A DNA stretch of 64,000 bases from Brasilonema sp. CT11 (GTDB lineage Bacteria > Cyanobacteriota > Cyanobacteriia > Cyanobacteriales > Nostocaceae), in NCBI RefSeq assembly GCF_017982655.1, contig NZ_JABXYX010000009.1, positions 56,505 to 120,504 on the forward strand, read 5' to 3'. Below the pieces are notes generated by a model that saw nothing but the letters and a program-made list of their open reading frames with translations, did not search any database and was not told where the DNA came from. A program made the position numbers and the translations under genes. Of this stretch, positions 47,163 through 56,382 are shown piece by piece. How positions within the stretch are numbered: the first letter of the stretch is position 1; each line of letters opens with the position of its first letter.

Positions 47163-47240
47163 GTCCTTTGAGTGCGCCCCGTTAGAGGCTAGTTCTGCGG
47201 TAGGCGTTAAGCGTAGCTCTGCCGTAGGCGATCGCCCATT
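47163..47240. repeat. Dispersed repeat palindromes
   Basis: TGCGCCCCGTTAGAGGCTAG, GTTCTGCGGTAGGCGTTAAG and AGCTCTGCCGTAGGCGATCGC phrases. The GCTCTGCCGTAGGC phrase recurs at 63229-63242. Confidence 0.6.
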
Positions 47241-47337
47241 CATCTTCACCGCTATCACTAACTTTCTCCACCGCCATAACTGGAGTTACTTAGTTGAATA
47301 CAAGAAATATTATTTTTGAATTTTGAATTTTGAATTG

Positions 47338-47916
47338 TCAAGACTCTCCGTCAACGTTTGAAACACGACGTTTACGGAATATTCCTGTCATATTTATTCC
47401 TGTCACCAACATTGCTAGTAAACCCAAACCAAGTAAAAGTACATAAAAAGGTCTGAAAAATGATCCTAAATATGATCCTTGGTGAATCCTTAAAAAAAGA
47501 GCAGCTTGTTCACCAGACATTCCGAACCAATTTTTTCCAACTCGAAAAAGAATACCTGTTACTGCTGTTACGGCTAGAGGTAGAAATATAATTGGGGCAA
47601 TAACACGGTGAACGACGCGGAAATCAGGTTTGGAATTATTTGATTTAGACGAAATTCTTCTGAATTTCATCATATTTAAACCAGTGACTATCATCCCCAA
47701 CAATCCCAAACCAACTAAAAGTATATAAACAGGTATTAGTGGTTTACCAAGGTATTCACCTTGGTGGATCACCATCATGAACTCTGCTATATCGCTTGGC
47801 ATCCCAAACCAACTTCTTCCCAAGCGGTAGGTCATTCCTGTTAACGCACTAGCAAGTAAGGGTAAAAAAATAACTGGAGCAACTTTGTGGTGAATTTTCC
47901 GAAAGTTTCTTTGCAT
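47338..47916 (-). CDS. PepSY-like membrane protein with internal duplication
   Basis: A 192-residue protein made of two similar halves of about 95 residues, each with two membrane helices: RKIHHKVAPVIFLPLLASALTG...FGMPSD...IHQGEYLG...LGLLGMIVTG and RVVHRVIAPIIFLPLAVTAVTG...FGMSGE...IHQGSYLG...LGLLAMLVTG. Conserved histidines on the helices (HH/HR and IHQG) suggest heme or metal contact, as in PepSY-TM and ferric-reductase-like helices. The function is unproven. Confidence 0.78.
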   Translation of the reverse strand: MQRNFRKIHHKVAPVIFLPLLASALTGMTYRLGRSWFGMPSDIAEFMMVIHQGEYLGKPLIPVYILLVGLGLLGMIVTGLNMMKFRRISSKSNNSKPDFRVVHRVIAPIIFLPLAVTAVTGILFRVGKNWFGMSGEQAALFLRIHQGSYLGSFFRPFYVLLLGLGLLAMLVTGINMTGIFRKRRVSNVDGES

Positions 47917-47965
47917 ATATTTATGGAGAATATCTCAATTATAAATCGGTCAGTAGTTTAAACCG

Positions 47966-48007
47966 GTGAACAGTAAACAGTGAACAGTGAACAGTGAACA
48001 GTAAACA
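47966..48007 (+). repeat. GTGAACA heptamer tandem repeat
   Basis: Six heptamers, four GTGAACA and two GTAAACA. A related CTGATAA/GTGATAA run follows to about 48030. Confidence 0.9.
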
Positions 48008-48038
48008 CTAACAACTGATAAGTGATAACTGATAACTG

Positions 48039-48707
48039 TTAAATTTCCGCCCATTTCCGCAACAAATTTGCATGAGTTTTACAAATCAAGTCAAATTCTG
48101 GCGTGATTCCATGCTTCTGAAAAAGGGTTTGGCGTGCAGTTTCTAAATCGAACAAAATTTCTCTTTCTCCAGGATCGCGAATAATACTTTGTACCCAACT
48201 AATAGCGGCAAATCTCGTACCTTCAGTTACAGTTGTCACTTGATGCAGCGTTGAAGATGGATAAACAATCATCGAACCTGCTTCTAGTTTGAAAACTTGT
48301 TCACCCAAAGAAGTATCAATCATTAATTCTCCGCCAACATAACTGCTAGGAGAACTGAGAAATAGAGTTAATGAGACATCAGAACGAGTCAAAACTTCAT
48401 TTCCCATCAGGGCATTATCGGTATGATAACCGTAGTACATTCCCGGTTCATAGCGACTAAATATAATAGGTCGAATAATTTTTGGTCTGACGGCTGCTTG
48501 AAATAAGCGATTACGTTGCAGTGCTTGCATGACAATACTTCTCATTTCTTCTGTGAGTTCATTTGATGGTAGTTGTAGATTATTTTTAACTTCTTTTGCG
48601 TACCATCCTGCTGTTTCTTTGCCGTCTCGAAACTCCGAATTTGTCAATTTTGAATGAATTAACTCTAACTCCTCAGAGTTAAGAATATTATCAATACAAA
48701 TAATCAT
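48039..48707 (-). CDS. PKHD-type Fe(II)/2-oxoglutarate hydroxylase
   Basis: A 222-residue dioxygenase of the PiuC/PKHD group. The iron ligands are H and D of GYHTDNALMG (about 97-99) and the His of YPSSTLHQVTTV (about 157); the 2-oxoglutarate Arg is in GTRFAAISW. The C-terminal QSIIRDPGEREILFDLE is diagnostic of PKHD hydroxylases. In other bacteria the gene lies beside TonB-dependent siderophore receptors; here no such partner is near. The substrate is unknown. Confidence 0.92.
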   Translation of the reverse strand: MIICIDNILNSEELELIHSKLTNSEFRDGKETAGWYAKEVKNNLQLPSNELTEEMRSIVMQALQRNRLFQAAVRPKIIRPIIFSRYEPGMYYGYHTDNALMGNEVLTRSDVSLTLFLSSPSSYVGGELMIDTSLGEQVFKLEAGSMIVYPSSTLHQVTTVTEGTRFAAISWVQSIIRDPGEREILFDLETARQTLFQKHGITPEFDLICKTHANLLRKWAEI

Positions 48708-49195
48708 GATAATAAGAAGTATTTTTTTATTTATTTCTAACTCTCAAAATAGATTTCTTTATTAATCTGTAAAAACTGTCATTTTTTGCATTAAAAAGGA
48801 ATAAAATGAGAGCACTTTATACCGGTGAAAGAAAAAATATCAATCTTATATAGGACTCATATTTTATTTTTGAAAAAAAACTCAGTACAATTATTGTTCC
48901 CTGTTCCCTGTTAAGCGTTCCCTACCTCCACGAGTCCATTCACACTCATCAAACCGGATTGCTATAGCATTTATAGTTTCAGGAGTTAACTTATCTCATC
49001 ACAACTCAAAATACAGCACATTGCAAATAAACGAAGTAGAGTACTGAGAGCTAAAAGACAGACTTACCAGCCTTTTTACTTTGGTAGCTGAGCCTTGTCG
49101 TATGCGCAAAGCGCACGCCTTACGGCTAACGCGTAGCGTCTGGTGGAGGAGATAGCTCTGACTCAGGAATTGCTGAATTCTGAATTCTGCTGTAA
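48708..49195. other. Intergenic region, repeat-containing
   Basis: No gene recognised. It is A/T-rich to about 48880. A CCCTGTTCCCTGTTAAGCGTTCCC repeat phrase lies at 48900-48925, and a palindromic cluster (GCGCAAAGCGC, CTTACGGCTAACGCGTAGCGTC) at about 49099-49140. Confidence 0.45.
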
Positions 49196-49414
49196 TTACT
49201 TGCCTTCACCACCTTCACCACGTTCACCCGCTTCACCCGCTTCACCAGCGTCATTTGATTTTGTAGGTGCTTTCGTTTGTTCCGTTTTAGGGGTATTTCC
49301 CTTCCCTTCACCACCTTCACCCCCTTTACCAGCATCGTTTGCTGGGCTACAGGCGGCAGTTGTACCTACCAGACCTAGGGCAAGAAATAATGCAATTGCT
49401 TTTTTAGAACCCAT
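49196..49414 (-). CDS. Small low-complexity lipoprotein
   Basis: A 72-residue protein from the ATG at 49414, with GGGAG six bases upstream. The N-terminus MGSKKAIALFLALGLVGTTAAC is a lipoprotein signal with its acceptor Cys at about residue 22. The rest is a Gly/Glu/Ala-rich tail with GEGGEG and GEAGEAGERGEGGEG runs. Such repeats expand easily by slippage. The function is unknown; probably anchored in the outer leaflet of a membrane. Confidence 0.7.
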   Translation of the reverse strand: MGSKKAIALFLALGLVGTTAACSPANDAGKGGEGGEGKGNTPKTEQTKAPTKSNDAGEAGEAGERGEGGEGK

Positions 49415-49802
49415 AATAGACTCCCTAGTTGCTTGTGAATAATTGCACATTGTTAATTGTACAAAATCAGGCAGTCACAAACGATAAACAAGCACGTAAT
49501 TTTTGCTAGAGAGAAAATACTCTATGAACACGCCACCTCTAAAACGCACAAAAAGAGAAACCCGTTACAGTCTGTATCATTTAAGTTTCCGTACGTGGTT
49601 GAGTTGGCAACTAAGTGTTTTATGAGCATCTTATAACACTCAATCAACATAATACTATGAATGCGGGAGTCCTCAATGTTGCACCTGCAATTTTGTGTTT
49701 TCAACAAAATATTCAACAGGCTACAGAAACTATCAAATTCCATGATAGATTTTTACGTCTACCATGCGAAAATCTCAATATAACCAGGGTTGTTGTGGAT
49801 CT
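49415..49802. other. Divergent intergenic region upstream of ssu operon
   Basis: It contains the promoters of the lipoprotein gene (left) and ssuA (right). A 33-codon open frame at 49524-49625 is present but unsupported. No repeats or recognised regulatory boxes were found by eye. Confidence 0.35.
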
Positions 49803-50888
49803 ATGAATCTTTTGATTCTCTTAAAGATGTTTTCAAGCATCAGAAGTTTTTTTCGTGAGTTGATCAAGGTACTGAAGCCAGATTCCGCTAAATTTTTTGC
49901 TGTGCTATTTACTTTTGGTTTGTGCCTAAGTTTGAGCTTTTCTGCTTTTAGTCCGAGTTACGCAAAAAGTTCTACTCAAAATTCTGGTGCGAATCCTACA
50001 GCGAATACCTCGATGGCTGCTGTTAACGTTGTGCGGATGGGTTATCAAAAATCTGCAGTTCTCACTTTGGTGAAGCAACAAGGCACTTTAGAAAAACAAT
50101 TGTCCCCTTCTGGGGTTAGTGTCAAGTGGTTAGAATTTCCCTCTGGTCCTCCGATGATGGAAGCCTTGAATGCAAACAGTATCGACTTCGCGGCTGTAGG
50201 CGAGGGACCACCAGTTTTTGCTCAATCAGCTGGTGTTCCACTGGTGTATGTTGGTAACTCTTCAGCAAGTCCTGAAGGTTTGGCAATTCTAGTTCGCAAC
50301 AATTCGCCAATTAAGACTCTAGCTGATCTCAAAGGTAAAAAAGTTGCCGTTGCTAAAGGTTCAAGTGCTCATTTCTTGTTGGTGCAAGCGTTGTCATCTA
50401 CAGGATTACAATACAGTGACATTCAGCCGACTTATCTTTCTCCAGCAGATGCTCGTGCTGTCTTTGAACAAGGCAAGATTGATGCTTGGGGAATATGGGA
50501 CCCATTTCTAGCAGCAGCTCAAAAGAGTGGAGGAGCGCGGATATTAAGAGATGCTAAGGGTTTGGCGTCATGGAGGGAATTTTATGTGACGTCGCGAAGC
50601 TTTGCGGACGCAAACCCACAGCTTGTCAAGCAAATTCTCGAATCAGTTGACAAGGTAGGGAAGTGGGCAAAGAAAAATCACCGCCAAGTTGCTGAAGTAT
50701 TATCACCGCAAATGGGCATTGATGTTGCTTCGTTAGAGTTAGCAGAAACTCGCCGCAAACGCTACGATGTACTACCCTTTAGCAATGAAGTGGTTGCAGA
50801 GCAACAAAAAGTTGCTGATACTTTCTTACGTCAGAAATTAATACCCAAACAAATCAAAGTAACAGATGCTGTTTGGAAACCTAAATAG
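49803..50888 (+). CDS. ssuA: Aliphatic sulfonate ABC transporter, substrate-binding protein
   Basis: A 361-residue periplasmic binding protein from the ATG at 49803 (ATG 49764 and 49827 are alternatives). The signal segment is KFFAVLFTFGLCLSLSFSAF ending near SYAKS. The mature part is the SsuA/TauA-type fold: VRMGYQKSAVLTLVKQQGTLE, WLEFPSGPPMMEALNANSIDFAAVGEGPPVFAQ, LKGKKVAVAKGSSAHFLLVQAL and AWGIWDPFLAAAQ. It binds alkanesulfonates for the SsuBC transporter. It is separated by 539 bp from ssuD but has the same orientation and fits the operon. Confidence 0.9.
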   Translation: MNLLILLKMFSSIRSFFRELIKVLKPDSAKFFAVLFTFGLCLSLSFSAFSPSYAKSSTQNSGANPTANTSMAAVNVVRMGYQKSAVLTLVKQQGTLEKQLSPSGVSVKWLEFPSGPPMMEALNANSIDFAAVGEGPPVFAQSAGVPLVYVGNSSASPEGLAILVRNNSPIKTLADLKGKKVAVAKGSSAHFLLVQALSSTGLQYSDIQPTYLSPADARAVFEQGKIDAWGIWDPFLAAAQKSGGARILRDAKGLASWREFYVTSRSFADANPQLVKQILESVDKVGKWAKKNHRQVAEVLSPQMGIDVASLELAETRRKRYDVLPFSNEVVAEQQKVADTFLRQKLIPKQIKVTDAVWKPK

Positions 50889-51427
50889 TGATAAGTCGCT
50901 CAATGACTTCACCCCAGTCGCTATGCTCAAATTCAGAATTCACGCATTCGCACAGTGAGAAAAATAATTTTGAATTTTGAATTGAAAGTTTTGAGTTCCT
51001 TCGCAGGAGATATGGGGTTATTTGATGCGTATGAATGCGACGCGCTTATAAAAGAAAACTGCTACTGAGATTTGGCACTTGTGCCAATAACCGCCTGGGA
51101 TTTAAATCCCAGTCTCATAGCAAAAGTCGTCTTTAGACGACTGCAGAAACCTTGAAGTCTACTAAAGTAGACTTGGGCTGTGACCCTAGAAATTAATTCC
51201 TAGGCGGGCGAGATTACGTTCTTTAAAATGGTGCAAAATCTCAGTGAAAACGCACTTCAACTATTAACCAAAAAGTTCAGTTCCTGGCGGATTACAAAAA
51301 AATGAAATAACCCTATCCAAAGTAGCAAGCAATGACAAATAACTCAATATGGACGATTATAACGACGATTGTTACAACTCAAATAAGACTGCTATAAAGA
51401 CGTAATTAGTAATGAGCACAGAGGGAC
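50889..51427. other. Gap between ssuA and ssuD with a multi-hairpin element
   Basis: No gene. The centre (51072-51207) is a series of five palindromes enclosed partly by an outer inverted repeat, annotated separately. The rest includes A/T-rich DNA that may carry a promoter for ssuD. Confidence 0.5.
51072..51207. repeat. Multi-palindrome element with outer inverted repeat
   Basis: Five hairpins in a row: TTGGCAC/GTGCCAA (51072-51087), CTGGGATTTAAATCCCAG (51095-51112), AGTCGTC/GACGACT (51125-51142), AAGTCTACT/AGTAGACTT (51155-51174) and CCTAGAAATT/AATTCCTAGG (51185-51204, one mismatch). CCGCCT (51091-51096) and AGGCGG (51202-51207) pair across the last four, so the DNA or RNA can form a multi-branched junction. 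It looks like a non-autonomous mobile element or structured RNA; it encodes nothing. Confidence 0.75.
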
Positions 51428-52561
51428 ATGGAATTACTTTGGTTTATTCCAACACATGGAGATGGTCGTTATTTAGCAACAGCAGTTGGTGGTCGCGAAT
51501 GCAACTTTTATTATTTTCAACAAATTGCTCAAGCTGTAGATAATTTGGGCTTTACTGGGGCTTTGCTACCCACTGGACGCTCTTGTGAAGATGCTTGGGT
51601 ATTGGCTTCGTCTCTGATTGCTGTGACTCGTCAAATGCGTTTTATGATTGCAATCCGTCCAGGGTTAATGTCTCCTGGATTGTCAGCACGAATGGCAGCG
51701 ACATTTGACCGCGTATCTAACGGACGCTTGCAGGTTCACGTTGTAACTGGTGGTGATCCCGTAGAATTGGCAGGGGATGGCGTGCATCTTTCTCATGATG
51801 AGCGTTATGAATTAACCGACGAATTTTTGAGAGTGTGGAAAGACATTTCAAGTGGTTTAGAAACTAACTTTAGTGGGAAGTATTTCCAGATAAAAGGTGG
51901 TAAACTATTATTTACCTCTGTACAAAAACCTCATCCACCCTTATGGTTTGGAGGTTCGTCATTTGTTGCACAACAGATTGCTGCTAAGCATGTTGATGTC
52001 TATCTGACTTGGGGAGAACCACCGCAACAAGTGGCAGAAAAAATTGCATCTGTGCGTAAATTAGCAGCAGAACAGGGCAGAACTCTACGCTTTGGTATTC
52101 GGCTACATGTGATTGTGCGGGAGACTGAAAGTCAAGCTTGGAACGCAGCAAATGATCTGATTAAATATGTGAGTGATGAGGCGATCGCCAATGCACAAAA
52201 AATCTTTGCCAGAATGGATTCTGAAGGACAGCGCCGGATGACGCAGCTGCACAATGGCGATCGCAAAGCACTAGAAATCAGTCCAAACTTATGGACAGGA
52301 GTTGGGTTAGTGCGGGGTGGTGCTGGTACCGCTTTGGTAGGAGATGCTGACACCGTTATTGCCAGAATGGAGGAGTATGCAAAACTGGGAATTGATGTCT
52401 TTATTCTTTCTGGTTATCCTCACTTAGAAGAAGCCTATCGAGTTGCTGAATTACTATTTCCTCGCCTACCGCTGCAAAAACCGTCTAACATAAATCAAAC
52501 ACAAATGTTCAGTCCTGTTGGTGAACTTATCGGCTTTGAAAACTTTCCAAAACAGCAATAA
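51428..52561 (+). CDS. ssuD: FMNH2-dependent alkanesulfonate monooxygenase
   Basis: A 377-residue luciferase-like monooxygenase that releases sulfite from alkanesulfonates. The N-terminus [16 protein letters not shown] and [15 protein letters not shown] match SsuD closely, as do [27 protein letters not shown] and the C-terminal [28 protein letters not shown] lies just before the ATG. It requires reduced flavin from a separate reductase; no ssuE is in the cluster. It is followed by ssuC 24 bp downstream. Confidence 0.96.
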   Translation: MELLWFIPTHGDGRYLATAVGGRECNFYYFQQIAQAVDNLGFTGALLPTGRSCEDAWVLASSLIAVTRQMRFMIAIRPGLMSPGLSARMAATFDRVSNGRLQVHVVTGGDPVELAGDGVHLSHDERYELTDEFLRVWKDISSGLETNFSGKYFQIKGGKLLFTSVQKPHPPLWFGGSSFVAQQIAAKHVDVYLTWGEPPQQVAEKIASVRKLAAEQGRTLRFGIRLHVIVRETESQAWNAANDLIKYVSDEAIANAQKIFARMDSEGQRRMTQLHNGDRKALEISPNLWTGVGLVRGGAGTALVGDADTVIARMEEYAKLGIDVFILSGYPHLEEAYRVAELLFPRLPLQKPSNINQTQMFSPVGELIGFENFPKQQ

Positions 52562-52585
52562 CAGATAGTCCAAGGGACCTGGATA

Positions 52586-53368
52586 ATGAAAATCAAATTT
52601 CTCAAGCCATACTTCGATAGATTAGCTCCTTGGTGCGTCCCTCTTCTGTTAGTTGTCCTTTGGCAGTTACTTGTGCAATTTGGTTTTGTTTCTCAAAGAG
52701 TATTACCAGCTCCCACAAATGTTTTGCTGGCAGGAATTCGTCTTGCTAAATCGGGAGAACTTTTTTTTCACCTTGGTATTAGCACACAACGGGCAGTTCT
52801 TGGCTTTTTAATTGGTGGTAGCATTGCTTTTATTTTGGGATTATTAAATGGCATCCTTCCCATAGCAGAAAAGTTGTTAGACACACCGATTCAAATGTTG
52901 CGTAATATTCCGCATTTAGCCATGATTCCCTTGGTTATCTTATGGTTTGGAGTTGGAGAAGAAGGGAGGATTTTTTTGGTTGCGCTCGGTGTATCGTTTC
53001 CCATTTATATAAATACATTTCATGGTGTCCGAACCGTTGATCCAAACTTGATTGAGATGGGAAAAGTATACGGACTCAAGCCTTGGTCTTTGTTTTGGGA
53101 AATCATTTTTCCTGGCGCATTGCCTTCAATTTTGATTGGTGTACGTTACGCTTTGGGAGTTATGTGGTTGACTCTGATTGTTGCTGAGACAATTTCTTAT
53201 GACTCTGGTATCGGTTATATGGCAATGAATGCTCGTGAATTTATGCAAACGGATGTGGTCGTCTTGAGCATTCTACTCTATGCATTGTTAGGAAAGTTAG
53301 CAGATGTATTTGCAAAATTTTTAGAAAAGAAATTGCTTTCTTGGCATCCTAGTTACCAAAATCTGTAA
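52586..53368 (+). CDS. ssuC: Aliphatic sulfonate ABC transporter, permease
   Basis: A 260-residue inner-membrane permease with about six helices. The EAA-like loop that contacts the ATPase is MGKVYGLKPWSLFWEIIFPGALPSILIG (about 153-180). The N-terminal RVLPAPTNVLLAGIRLAKSGELF is typical of SsuC/TauC. It lies between ssuD and ssuB with short gaps (24 and 23 bp). Confidence 0.94.
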   Translation: MKIKFLKPYFDRLAPWCVPLLLVVLWQLLVQFGFVSQRVLPAPTNVLLAGIRLAKSGELFFHLGISTQRAVLGFLIGGSIAFILGLLNGILPIAEKLLDTPIQMLRNIPHLAMIPLVILWFGVGEEGRIFLVALGVSFPIYINTFHGVRTVDPNLIEMGKVYGLKPWSLFWEIIFPGALPSILIGVRYALGVMWLTLIVAETISYDSGIGYMAMNAREFMQTDVVVLSILLYALLGKLADVFAKFLEKKLLSWHPSYQNL

Positions 53369-53391
53369 CCCAAAGTTGATAGGAGTTTTTT

Positions 53392-54195
53392 ATGATTAAA
53401 CCGAAGCGCGTAGGAGTCGATTTAAAAGTAATCGGTCTAAGTAAAACTTTTGGGAATATTCGTGTATTGCAAAACTTGGATTTAGAAATAGCTAAAGGCG
53501 AATTTGTGGCGATTGTTGGGCGTAGTGGCTGTGGAAAAACTACCTTATTAAAGCTATTAGCAGGATTGGAACCCCCAAGTGACGGCAGTATACTACTTGA
53601 TGGCAAGCAATTGCGTAAGCTCAATCCAGAAACACGAGTTATGTTTCAGGATGCTCGTCTTTTGATGTGGAAGCGAGTGATAGAAAATGTGGGGCTGGGA
53701 TTAAAGGAACACTGGCGACAAAAGGCACATTGGGCACTAGAACAAGTCGGACTTGCAGAACGTGCATTTGAATGGCCGAGTGTGCTTTCAGGAGGACAAC
53801 GCCAGCGGGTAGCACTGGCAAGAGCATTGGTGAGTGAACCACGTTTACTCTTACTAGATGAGCCTTTGGGAGCGTTGGATGCCCTAACTCGGATTGAGAT
53901 GCAGCGTCTGATAGAAGACATCTGGCAACAACAGCAGTTTACTGCATTATTAATTACTCATGATGTAGAAGAGGCAGTTACTTTAGCTGATAGAATTATT
54001 CTCATAGAACGAGGTGAAGTGGCTATGAATTTATCTGTGCCCCTGGCTCGTCCTCGTCAACGAAGTGATGCTATATTTGCAACATTAGTCGAGAAAATCT
54101 TGGAGCGGGTGTTAAGTACAAAACCCAGTTCCCAAAAATCGACAAAAGGGGAATCTACCATAGCACCAATTGCTACCTACAACATACTCCCCTAA
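53392..54195 (+). CDS. ssuB: Aliphatic sulfonate ABC transporter, ATPase
   Basis: A 267-residue ABC ATPase energising sulfonate import. Walker [10 protein letters not shown] (about 44), Q-loop [11 protein letters not shown], signature [14 protein letters not shown], Walker [13 protein letters not shown] and the H-loop LITHDVEEA are all intact. AGGAG is six bases before the [12 protein letters not shown] is typical of SsuB rather than TauB or NrtD. Confidence 0.94.
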   Translation: MIKPKRVGVDLKVIGLSKTFGNIRVLQNLDLEIAKGEFVAIVGRSGCGKTTLLKLLAGLEPPSDGSILLDGKQLRKLNPETRVMFQDARLLMWKRVIENVGLGLKEHWRQKAHWALEQVGLAERAFEWPSVLSGGQRQRVALARALVSEPRLLLLDEPLGALDALTRIEMQRLIEDIWQQQQFTALLITHDVEEAVTLADRIILIERGEVAMNLSVPLARPRQRSDAIFATLVEKILERVLSTKPSSQKSTKGESTIAPIATYNILP

Positions 54196-54202
54196 AAATG
54201 AA

Positions 54203-55357
54203 ATGAATACTGGCGAATCGAATAACAAGGGAAACATCATCTGTGGTCGGTGTGCCTACGATGCAAATCCTCGTGGGGTTACACATTGTAAAAAGTGTGG
54301 TACGCCCCTTGTTATTGCTTCTGTACCTAACAGCGACACAAATCCTGGCTCTGATTCTACACTCCTCGTAGGTGGGATTAGTGTAGTAGCCACAGTGTTG
54401 TTTTTTGCTATCGGAGGTTATTTTTTCTGGCAGCAAGTCCGAGTAGCATCAACCCCAAGCAATCTCAACAATACCGCCGATAACATTTCCTCGGATATCC
54501 AACTCTATAATTCTATGAAGGAAGTTCCGAAGGTGCCGGAAGGAACATTCAATTACGGTGGTGCTGTCGTCTTCGCACCTCTGAGGAAGGATGCACATAA
54601 GGCTATCAACCAAGTTTACCCAAAGTTTGGGCTGCGGTTCACCGAACCTAAGTACAACAATCCTGGTCAAAATACTGGGATCACTATGTTGCTTGATGGC
54701 GAACTCAGCTTTGCCCAGTCTTCTAAGCCATTAGAGGATACTCATTACAGCAAGGCAAAACAACGGAATTTTTCTTTACAGCAGGTGGCAATAGGTATCG
54801 ACGGCTTCTTGTTGTTTACCCATCCAGATGTGTCTATCCCTGGACTTGCTGTTGAGCAAGTTAAAGATATTTTTAAAGGAAAAATCACCAATTGGAAGCA
54901 GGTGGGAGGACCGGACTTAGCAATCACAGCTTTTGCTTTCAACCCGAAGTTTGGTTCCTCACTCAGCATTCTTCTGGGTCTGGAATTGGATCAACTCAGC
55001 CCGAAAGTACAGTTTATGCGCGATTACACTGATGGTGTTCGTAAAGTTTCCTCAATTCCAGGTGCGATCGGCATTGGCTCTACTGGAGCAATTGTCGGTC
55101 AACAGTCAGTCCGCCCTCTTGCGATCGCTCATGGCAACTCTAAGAGTTACGTGCGACCCTTTACAGATGATGGCAAGCAGGTTAACGCTGCAGCTTTACG
55201 GGATGGCACATACCCCCTGACTAGGCGTCTGTTCATAGTCATTCGCCGAGATGGTACTATCGATGAGGCTGCTGGAGTAGCATATACTAATCTGTTGCTG
55301 TCTCAAGAAGGACAGCAGTATGTTGAGAAGGCTGGTTTCGTTCCTATTCGTAATTAG
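54203..55357 (+). CDS. Membrane-anchored PstS-like protein with zinc ribbon
   Basis: A 384-residue protein from the ATG at 54203, seven bases after ssuB. It opens with a four-cysteine zinc ribbon (C14, C17, C29, C32: ICGRCAYDANPRGVTHCKKCG), then a membrane helix (VGGISVVATVLFFAIGGYFF, about 54-73), then a phosphate-binding-protein-like domain (LRFTEPKYNNPGQNTGITMLLDGELSFAQSSKPL, IDGFLLFTHPDVSIPGL, FKGKITNWKQVGG). The solute-binding part resembles PstS and would face the periplasm, with the ribbon in the cytoplasm. The substrate is unknown; the position after ssuB hints at an oxyanion. Confidence 0.8.
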   Translation: MNTGESNNKGNIICGRCAYDANPRGVTHCKKCGTPLVIASVPNSDTNPGSDSTLLVGGISVVATVLFFAIGGYFFWQQVRVASTPSNLNNTADNISSDIQLYNSMKEVPKVPEGTFNYGGAVVFAPLRKDAHKAINQVYPKFGLRFTEPKYNNPGQNTGITMLLDGELSFAQSSKPLEDTHYSKAKQRNFSLQQVAIGIDGFLLFTHPDVSIPGLAVEQVKDIFKGKITNWKQVGGPDLAITAFAFNPKFGSSLSILLGLELDQLSPKVQFMRDYTDGVRKVSSIPGAIGIGSTGAIVGQQSVRPLAIAHGNSKSYVRPFTDDGKQVNAAALRDGTYPLTRRLFIVIRRDGTIDEAAGVAYTNLLLSQEGQQYVEKAGFVPIRN

Positions 55358-55407
55358 TCGTTCAAATTCATCACTATATATATGTATAAATTTAGATGCC
55401 TGATGAG

Positions 55408-56298
55408 TTAATTGTCTATTGGCATGACATCATGAAAGCGCGTGTAGTCAATGCTGCGCTTGCCATCGCGTGTCTTCGATAAAATATCGACAAACCGCAT
55501 ATTCCAAAGAATTTGCTTTGGAATATACGAGTGACGGGCATGGATAGTTTGGGATACAGTTTCATCAAGCCCAGTGAAGGTGACTATCACTTCCATCTCA
55601 TCCTCAACCATCTCCTCTGTTGAGACTCCATACAAAGGACTGCTCTCGTCTATTGGGTGCATGATTGTCCAAGTCAGGGCAAAAAGTGGAGAATGACTGC
55701 GAAGCAAATACATATCATAAAATCGACGCATCACATCTCCTTCTTTGGTGATTTGGGTGCGTACCAAGCTTACTTTGACTTGTGCTTCTAAAATCCAGTT
55801 TTGACGTTCATTGGCAACCCGCAACATGAGAGTTGGCATACCGTTATACGGAGTAATTATTGCTACATTGCTAAACAAGACTCGCGCTCTGGGAAGAGAA
55901 AAGCGAGCAAACATTAACCCAGTTGCCATCGCCAACCCCATCAGTCCTAACAGCGATTCGATAGTCACTAAGGTGTTAGCATAAAATGTTTTGGGATACA
56001 TTGCCCCATAGCCGATAGATGCCATAGTCTGGACACTGAAAAAAAACACATCCAGGAAATTACCCGGACGCGCATTTTCAATACCATCGCCTCCTGCAAG
56101 ATACGCTAAGGCAAACAAGGCGTTAGCGAGTATATACCCAAAACTGATAAGTGCTAGAGTTTTAGACCAGGAAAGAGTGAGTAGCACATGATATGGATCG
56201 CGCCAACGGTTGTTGGATACACCAATACGCACGACGTTGTAGCTGCCCTCCCGGTTAATCTTCCGAGTTTTTGGGCTTTTTCCACGGGTCTTTTTCAT
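55408..56298 (-). CDS. Inward-rectifier-type potassium channel (KirBac family)
   Basis: A 296-residue ion channel. It has two transmembrane helices flanking a pore with the filter ASIGYGAMYP (about 95-104), and a C-terminal cytoplasmic beta domain typical of Kir channels (FARFSLPRARVLFSNVAIITPYNGMPTLMLRVANERQN). It would conduct potassium at the plasma or thylakoid membrane as a tetramer. It is a single leftward gene whose 3' end converges on the PstS-like gene. Confidence 0.93.
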   Translation of the reverse strand: MKKTRGKSPKTRKINREGSYNVVRIGVSNNRWRDPYHVLLTLSWSKTLALISFGYILANALFALAYLAGGDGIENARPGNFLDVFFFSVQTMASIGYGAMYPKTFYANTLVTIESLLGLMGLAMATGLMFARFSLPRARVLFSNVAIITPYNGMPTLMLRVANERQNWILEAQVKVSLVRTQITKEGDVMRRFYDMYLLRSHSPLFALTWTIMHPIDESSPLYGVSTEEMVEDEMEVIVTFTGLDETVSQTIHARHSYIPKQILWNMRFVDILSKTRDGKRSIDYTRFHDVMPIDN

Positions 56299-56382
56299 CG
56301 ACGACTGAGTTATGGTAGCTAGAAGTGAGGATGTTTATTACTCATTATGTGACATATATTTGTCAATAAATAGCTTGCGTGT

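Noticed and set aside
49524..49625. 33-codon open frame with an ATG
   Set aside because: No clear ribosome-binding site at normal spacing and no recognised family; too short to support alone.
51072..51207. Multi-hairpin element considered as a tRNA-like or riboswitch structure
   Set aside because: The hairpins are nearly perfect palindromes without conserved loops of known RNAs, more like a repeat element; kept as a repeat and as a finding.
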